9,715 nt of DNA from Competibacteraceae bacterium UBA2792 (lineage in GTDB: Bacteria; Pseudomonadota; Gammaproteobacteria; Competibacterales; Competibacteraceae). Location: contig DEHU01000252.1 of the NCBI GenBank assembly GCA_002352125.1, positions 1-9,715 of the forward strand, written 5' to 3'. The position numbers and the translations under genes were made by a program. The notes beneath the pieces were generated by a model that worked only from the letters and a program-made list of their open reading frames with translations, was not told where the DNA came from and ran no database searches. Position 1 is the stretch's first letter; each line of letters starts with the position of its first letter. Below are positions 5,981 to 9,715 of the stretch, one piece after another.

Positions 5981-6433
5981 TCAGATGCGGAACGACAGAG
6001 ATTGGAAAACGTCTTCGGTCATGCCCTGAAACATACTCAAGGCGTCCCAATCGTCCCAGGATTCTTGGATGCGGCCATTTTCGATCCGGTGAAAACTCAT
6101 GCCGGTCACGGACATCGCCTGACCGCTGGGCGCGATGCTCATGAATTCGCCGCGATGCGTGCCGCGCGCGATCCAGCGCGATGCGATCTTGTTGCCTTCG
6201 GCGACCTGGTCCTGAATTTCGAAGCGGGTATCGGGAAAGGAGAAGTGATACATCGCGATCAATTGCTTGAACGCTTCGATGCCGCGCACCGGCTCGGACA
6301 GGGTCGCGATGTGTCCGACGTAGTCCGGCGAGAGAATTTCGTCCGCGACCGCCAGATTGCCTTGGCTCCAAATCGCTTCGAAGTTGCGCCGGACCAGGGC
6401 CTTGTTGGCTTCCAAAACACTGCTGTCTGACAT
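5981..6433 (-). CDS. SnoaL-like (NTF2-fold) ester cyclase family protein
   Basis: This is a 150-aa protein on the minus strand with start ATG at 6431-6433. The Shine-Dalgarno site AAGGAG (complement of 6442-6447) lies 8 nt upstream. The whole length matches the SnoaL-like polyketide cyclase pattern: an N-terminal helix (LVRRNFEAIWSQGNLAVADE), SPDYVGH at 35-41, RGIEAFKQLIAMYHFSFPD at 50-68, then RWIARGTHRGEF and GMSFHRIENGRIQESWDDWD at 111-130. The cone-shaped alpha+beta barrel of this family binds small hydrophobic or polar ligands. Polyketide cyclisation is the founding activity, but most bacterial members next to no polyketide genes have no known reaction. No polyketide synthase is visible here, so I would not assign a reaction. 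It appears to be a single-gene unit, divergent from the acetyl-CoA transferase gene. Confidence 0.85.
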   Translation of the reverse strand: MSDSSVLEANKALVRRNFEAIWSQGNLAVADEILSPDYVGHIATLSEPVRGIEAFKQLIAMYHFSFPDTRFEIQDQVAEGNKIASRWIARGTHRGEFMSIAPSGQAMSVTGMSFHRIENGRIQESWDDWDALSMFQGMTEDVFQSLSFRI

Positions 6434-6525
6434 TGCGGCTTCTCCTTCGACATGCGGAATGCAACGGGCGGCAACCGATACGTTCGTTAGTGTAATCCGT
6501 TCCAGACTAGGCCGCTACGGGCCGG

Positions 6526-6546
6526 GCAGGCGGTACCTGCTATAAT
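6526..6546 (+). promoter_or_regulatory. Extended -10 promoter with overlapping inverted repeat, ahead of the acetyl-CoA transferase gene
   Basis: TGC followed by TATAAT (6538-6546) is a perfect extended -10 element. The position where a -35 would fall (6518-6523) does not match TTGACA, which is normal for extended -10 promoters. Transcription should start near 6552-6553, giving a leader of about 138 nt before the preferred ATG at 6691. An inverted repeat GCAGG-CGGTA-CCTGC (6526-6540) overlaps the TGn motif and could be an operator. Confidence 0.6.
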
Positions 6547-6652
6547 CAACGATGGTCCACGCAAGGTTATCCTGTCCGATAAGTGTTTGAACGGATCGCT
6601 TTTTTCGGGCTGCCTTGGTTTTTCGACAACGCCGCTACCCGACGGTCGCGCC

Positions 6653-6664
6653 GATCGCGCGATC
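6653..6664 (+). repeat. 12-bp perfect palindrome in the 5' leader
   Basis: GATCGCGCGATC is a perfect 12-bp palindrome lying 26 nt before the preferred start codon of the acetyl-CoA transferase gene. As DNA it could be a protein-binding site. As RNA it would need a tight loop, so a strong hairpin is unlikely. Its significance is uncertain. Confidence 0.25.
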
Positions 6665-6690
6665 ACCAACCGGCCCAGAGAGATCGGATC

Positions 6691-8868
6691 ATGCAACAGC
6701 GAAGCCCGTCGTATTTCCAGGACGTCGATACCTGCGTGGAGGAGATCGTCGTCCGGGTCGGCAAACGAATCGTGCTCGGTATTCCATTGGGAATCGGTAA
6801 GCCCAATCCTTTGGTGAACGCGCTGTACCGGCGGGCGAAAGCGGACCCGGAACTGCGGCTCAAAATTTTGACCGCGATTACCGTCGAGACGCCCAAAGGA
6901 TCCAGCGATCTGGAAAAACGGTTTCTGGAACCCTTCGTCGAGCGGGTGTTCGGTAACTATCCCGATCTGGAGTATGCAGGCGATTTGCGCAACGGCCAGT
7001 TGCCGGCCAACGTCGAAGTGGCCGAATTCTTTTTCAAACCCGGCGGTTTCCTGAACGTGCCGATGCAGCAGCAAAACTACATCAGCACCAATTACACTCA
7101 CGCCGCGCGGGACTTGATGGAAAACGGCATCAACGTGCTGGCTCAGATGGTCGCCGCGCGCGAGGTAGATGGCGAATCGTGGTTCAGCTTCGGCAGCAAT
7201 CCCGACGTGACTCTGGATTTGTTGCCGATGATCGAGGAGGCGCGCCGCCAAGGGCAGCCGGTGGTGACGGTCGCCCAAGTCAACCGCGAAATGCCGTTCA
7301 TGTACCACGACGCCATGATCCGGCCAGTCGCTTTTGATCTAGTGCTCGATCATCCCGGTTGTGACTTTCGGCTGTTCGGTGCCCCCAACATGCCGGTGGA
7401 TGCCGCCGATTATCTGCTCGGATTGCAGGCCAGCGCCCTGATTCGCGACGGCGGCACCCTGCAGATCGGCATCGGCTGTCTGGGGGATGCCATCGTCCAT
7501 TTCTGTCGGCTGCGGCAACGGCAAAACGCGCTCTACAATCAACTGTTGGCCGATTCGCGTATCTTGGATCACCACGGTGATTTGATCCAACGCATCGGTG
7601 GAACCGAACCGTTCGCGCAAGGGCTGTATGGCGCCAGCGAGATGTTCGTCAACGGTTTTTTGCACCTGTACCGGGACGGTATCCTCAAGCGCAAGGTTTA
7701 CGATCATATCCCTTTGCAACGCCTGCTCAACGATGGCGCGATCACCGAGGCGGTGGATGCGCAAACGCTGCGAGTTCTGCTGGAACGAGGAGTGATTCCG
7801 GCCCGCTTGGCCGAGGCCGATGTCGGATTTTTGCGCAAATTTGGGATATTCAACGATCGGGTCTGCTACCGGGATGGCGATTTGGTGATGGGCGAAACCG
7901 TGCGGGTTCCAGCCGATTTGGAGCGGCCGGAAAGCTACGCGGCGGTAGTCGCGAACGGTCTCGGCGACCGTCTCCAAGGCGGCATCTTGATGCACGGCGG
8001 TTTCTTCATGGGGCCGCAGGATTTTTACGAGGCGCTGCGCACGCTGCCCGAGCGGGAAAGCCGGCAGATCTGCATGACCACGGTGCGGAAGATCAACCAC
8101 CTCTACGGCAACGAAGAACTGGCGACGCTACAACGGCGGGATGCTCGCTTCATCAATACCACCATCATGATGACGCTGATGGGCGCGGCGGTGTCGGACG
8201 GGCTGGAAAACGGCCAAGTGATCAGCGGGGTGGGCGGTCAATATAACTTCGTGGCCATGTCCCACGAATTGCCGGGCGCTCGCTCTATCCTGATGCTGCG
8301 CAGCACGCGGGAGAGCGGCTCGATCACCTCCTCGAACATCGTTTGGAGCTATGGCCACACGACCGTTCCGCGCCATTTGCGCGATATCGTCATCACGGAA
8401 TACGGCATCGCCGATTTGCGTGGACGGTCGGACAAAGAGGTGATTCTTGCCCTGCTGAACATCGCCGATTCGCGCTTTCAGCCGGAACTGCTGGAGAAAG
8501 CCAAGCGGGCCGGCAAAATTCCTCGCGATTACCAGATTCCGCAACCGTATCTCAACAATACGCCGAGCCAAATTCAGTCGCGGTTGGCGAAGTACCAAGA
8601 AATGGGAGTGTTGCCCGATTTTCCGCTAGGAACCGATTTCACCGAGGAAGAAATCGTCTTGGGACGGGTGCTCAAGGGGCTCAAACTGCGGTTGTCGACC
8701 AAGGGGGCTCTGATGAAAACCATCGTCAGGGCGATGACGGCCGGTTCGGCATCCGAAACGGCCGAGCGGTATTTGGCTCGCTTGAAGCTCGATCAGCCGA
8801 CCGGCCAAAGAGACAAGATGATTCAAAAGCTCATCGTGTCCGAGTTGATTGCAGGTGGGTACGTCTGA
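6691..8868 (+). CDS. Acetyl-CoA hydrolase/transferase family protein (long form)
   Basis: I chose ATG 6691 (725 aa) with a weak purine-rich site AGAGAGA at 6677-6683. A GTG at 6583 keeps the frame open, but it adds 36 Arg-rich, low-conservation-looking residues and has no Shine-Dalgarno site. The protein belongs to the class I CoA-transferase superfamily, which moves CoA between acyl-CoA and a carboxylate such as acetate, or hydrolyses acetyl-CoA. The N-terminal part contains GKRIVLGIPLGIGKPNPLV (24-42). The C-terminal domain shows GVGGQYNFVAMSHELPGAR (513-531), the SGSITSSNIVWSYG segment and DIVITEYGIADLRGRSDKE (565-583), the usual signatures of the AcetylCoA_hyd_C domain. E317 in YGASEMFVNG is a candidate catalytic glutamate that would form the glutamyl-CoA thioester. 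It is about 200 residues longer than the ~500-aa succinyl-CoA:acetate enzymes. The extra length includes the C-terminal 100 or so residues and internal insertions. The natural substrate is not predictable here. Confidence 0.88.
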   Translation: MQQRSPSYFQDVDTCVEEIVVRVGKRIVLGIPLGIGKPNPLVNALYRRAKADPELRLKILTAITVETPKGSSDLEKRFLEPFVERVFGNYPDLEYAGDLRNGQLPANVEVAEFFFKPGGFLNVPMQQQNYISTNYTHAARDLMENGINVLAQMVAAREVDGESWFSFGSNPDVTLDLLPMIEEARRQGQPVVTVAQVNREMPFMYHDAMIRPVAFDLVLDHPGCDFRLFGAPNMPVDAADYLLGLQASALIRDGGTLQIGIGCLGDAIVHFCRLRQRQNALYNQLLADSRILDHHGDLIQRIGGTEPFAQGLYGASEMFVNGFLHLYRDGILKRKVYDHIPLQRLLNDGAITEAVDAQTLRVLLERGVIPARLAEADVGFLRKFGIFNDRVCYRDGDLVMGETVRVPADLERPESYAAVVANGLGDRLQGGILMHGGFFMGPQDFYEALRTLPERESRQICMTTVRKINHLYGNEELATLQRRDARFINTTIMMTLMGAAVSDGLENGQVISGVGGQYNFVAMSHELPGARSILMLRSTRESGSITSSNIVWSYGHTTVPRHLRDIVITEYGIADLRGRSDKEVILALLNIADSRFQPELLEKAKRAGKIPRDYQIPQPYLNNTPSQIQSRLAKYQEMGVLPDFPLGTDFTEEEIVLGRVLKGLKLRLSTKGALMKTIVRAMTAGSASETAERYLARLKLDQPTGQRDKMIQKLIVSELIAGGYV

Positions 8869-8871
8869 AAG

Positions 8872-8900
8872 AACAAGGCGCCGAATCACTGCGCCTTGTT
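8872..8900. terminator. Bidirectional terminator-like hairpin between convergent genes
   Basis: AACAAGGCGC (8872-8881) and GCGCCTTGTT (8891-8900) form a perfect 10-bp stem with a 9-nt loop, starting 3 nt after the transferase stop and ending 30 nt before the glgB stop on the other strand. The 3' arm ends in TTGTT and a modest T-rich run follows on each strand (TTGTTATCTGTCTT on plus, TTGTTCTTTC on minus), which supports termination in both directions. Confidence 0.75.
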
Positions 8901-8930
8901 ATCTGTCTTGATGCCTCTTAAATCGGCGGT

Positions 8931-9715
8931 TTATTCCGGTTGCGCCAATTCTTCCTCGATCACGACCGTCGCCGCGCTCGATTCTTCTTGCAACGCTACA
9001 GGCTCGGCCGGGATTTCTTCCTCGATGTTCGCCAAAACCGGCAAGGGTTCGGGCAAGGGTTCCGGTCGCAGGACGATGCCGCCTAGCGGTGGGACGGTAA
9101 TGGAGATCGAATAGGGGTGTTCCATCCAAGGCCGCTCCTCGGCGATCAGCTCGATATCCCCGTTGCCGACCCCGCTGCCGGCGTAGTAATGGGAATCCGA
9201 ATTGAACACTTCCGAATAGCGACACTGCCGCGGTACGCCGATGCGATAGTCATGGCGGGGTACCGGGGTGAAGTTGACCACCACTATCAGGAAGTCGTTA
9301 TCCTTTTTGCGCAGGTAGCTCAGGATGGATTGTTCGGCATCGTGGCAATCGATCCAGGAGAAGCCCTGCCACTCGAACTCGTAGTGGTGCAGCTCCGGGC
9401 TGTTGTGGTAGAGCCGGTTCAAGTCCTTGACCATCAACTGCATTCCTTGGTGGAAACCGTACTGGAGCACGTACCAGTCGAGCGTGGTGGCGCTGTTCCA
9501 CTCGGTGCCCTGACCGAACTCGGTTCCCATGAACAGCAGCTTCTTGCCGGGATGCGTGAACATATAAGTGTACAGCAGCCGCAGATTGGCAAAGCGCTGC
9601 CATTCGTCGCCCGGCATCTTGTTCAGCATCGAGCCCTTGCCGTGCACCACCTCGTCGTGCGAAAACGGCAGCATGAAGTTCTCGGTGAAGCAGTACAGCA
9701 TGCTGAAAGTCAGCA
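8931..9715 (-). CDS. glgB: 1,4-alpha-glucan branching enzyme GlgB, C-terminal part
   Basis: The gene runs off the right edge, so the N-terminal part is missing; about 261 residues are visible. GlgB (GH13) creates alpha-1,6 branches in glycogen in the cytosol. The visible part begins [20 protein letters not shown]. The Asp of SHDEVVHGK (codon 9654-9656) corresponds to the third catalytic carboxylate of the GH13 site, the transition-state stabiliser. Typical GlgB blocks follow, including [16 protein letters not shown] and the Trp-containing [13 protein letters not shown]-terminal all-beta domain ends at [11 protein letters not shown], where E. coli GlgB roughly stops. Beyond this lies an unusual tail of about 42 residues rich in Glu, Pro and Ala (EPLPEPLP, then EEEIPAEP, ending in EEELAQPE). 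The gene converges on the acetyl-CoA transferase gene, and other glycogen genes may lie to the right. Confidence 0.94.
   Translation of the reverse strand, partial: LTFSMLYCFTENFMLPFSHDEVVHGKGSMLNKMPGDEWQRFANLRLLYTYMFTHPGKKLLFMGTEFGQGTEWNSATTLDWYVLQYGFHQGMQLMVKDLNRLYHNSPELHHYEFEWQGFSWIDCHDAEQSILSYLRKKDNDFLIVVVNFTPVPRHDYRIGVPRQCRYSEVFNSDSHYYAGSGVGNGDIELIAEERPWMEHPYSISITVPPLGGIVLRPEPLPEPLPVLANIEEEIPAEPVALQEESSAATVVIEEELAQPE
9041..9064 (-). repeat. 12-nt tandem duplication inside the glgB tail
   Basis: Two adjacent copies, GCAAGGGTTCGG and GCAAGGGTTCCG, encode the EPLPEPLP repeat at the start of the acidic C-terminal extension. This shows that the tail is low-complexity and prone to length change. 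Confidence 0.5.

Noticed and set aside
6552..6590. 12-codon leader peptide (MVHARLSCPISV) near the predicted transcription start
   Set aside because: It would have to be leaderless; no regulatory codon run or attenuator structure supports it.
6583..6690. Upstream GTG start extending the acetyl-CoA transferase by 36 residues
   Set aside because: No Shine-Dalgarno site, Arg-rich unlikely N-terminus, and the ATG at 6691 has a purine-rich site at suitable spacing.
1..9715. CRISPR arrays, tRNA or rRNA genes, insertion sequences, attachment sites
   Set aside because: No regularly spaced repeats, cloverleaf-like stretches, transposase motifs or terminal inverted repeats were seen on reading either strand.

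Overview
The window looks like a chromosomal segment of a fairly GC-rich gammaproteobacterium (genus not determinable from sequence alone). The grounds are a ClpV-type type VI secretion ATPase, COG4976-type TPR methyltransferases, an acyl carrier protein of the kind seen near exosortase loci, a long acetyl-CoA hydrolase/transferase and a glycogen branching enzyme. Genes are densely packed and Shine-Dalgarno sites are mostly clear.

Layout. (1) 1-703: C-terminal part of ClpV (TssH), probably the end of a type VI secretion (T6SS) gene cluster, followed by a strong 16-bp hairpin at 737-777. (2) 985-1905: a tight two-gene cassette, 6 bp apart. The first gene encodes a small 158-aa HELAH zinc-metallopeptidase-like protein without a signal peptide. 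The second encodes an exported protein whose predicted mature N-terminus is Cys-x-Cys, with a four-cysteine layout very close to the inhibitory N-domain of tissue inhibitors of metalloproteinases (TIMPs). (3) 2048-5537: a three-gene block. It holds a two-domain protein (beta-flower-like repeats, Pro/Arg linker, lipocalin-like domain) that overlaps a TPR-methyltransferase, then a paralogous TPR-methyltransferase read from a TTG start. (4) 5660-5917: a discrete acyl carrier protein. (5) 5981-6433 on the minus strand: a SnoaL-like NTF2-fold protein. (6) 6691-8868: an acetyl-CoA hydrolase/transferase behind an extended -10 promoter. (7) 8931-9715 on the minus strand: the C-terminal part of GlgB with an acidic tail, separated from the convergent transferase gene by a perfect 10-bp hairpin.

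The most interesting part is the 985-1905 cassette. A metallopeptidase-like protein lacking an export signal, encoded next to a Sec-exported TIMP-like protein and just downstream of clpV, is what one would expect of a periplasm-acting T6SS effector with a periplasmic immunity protein. If so, immunity would work by TIMP-style zinc chelation through a free N-terminal cysteine. The motifs and gene order are visible in the sequence. The effector/immunity role and the T6SS link are inference. The remaining genes look like ordinary accessory or metabolic genes with no obvious shared pathway.
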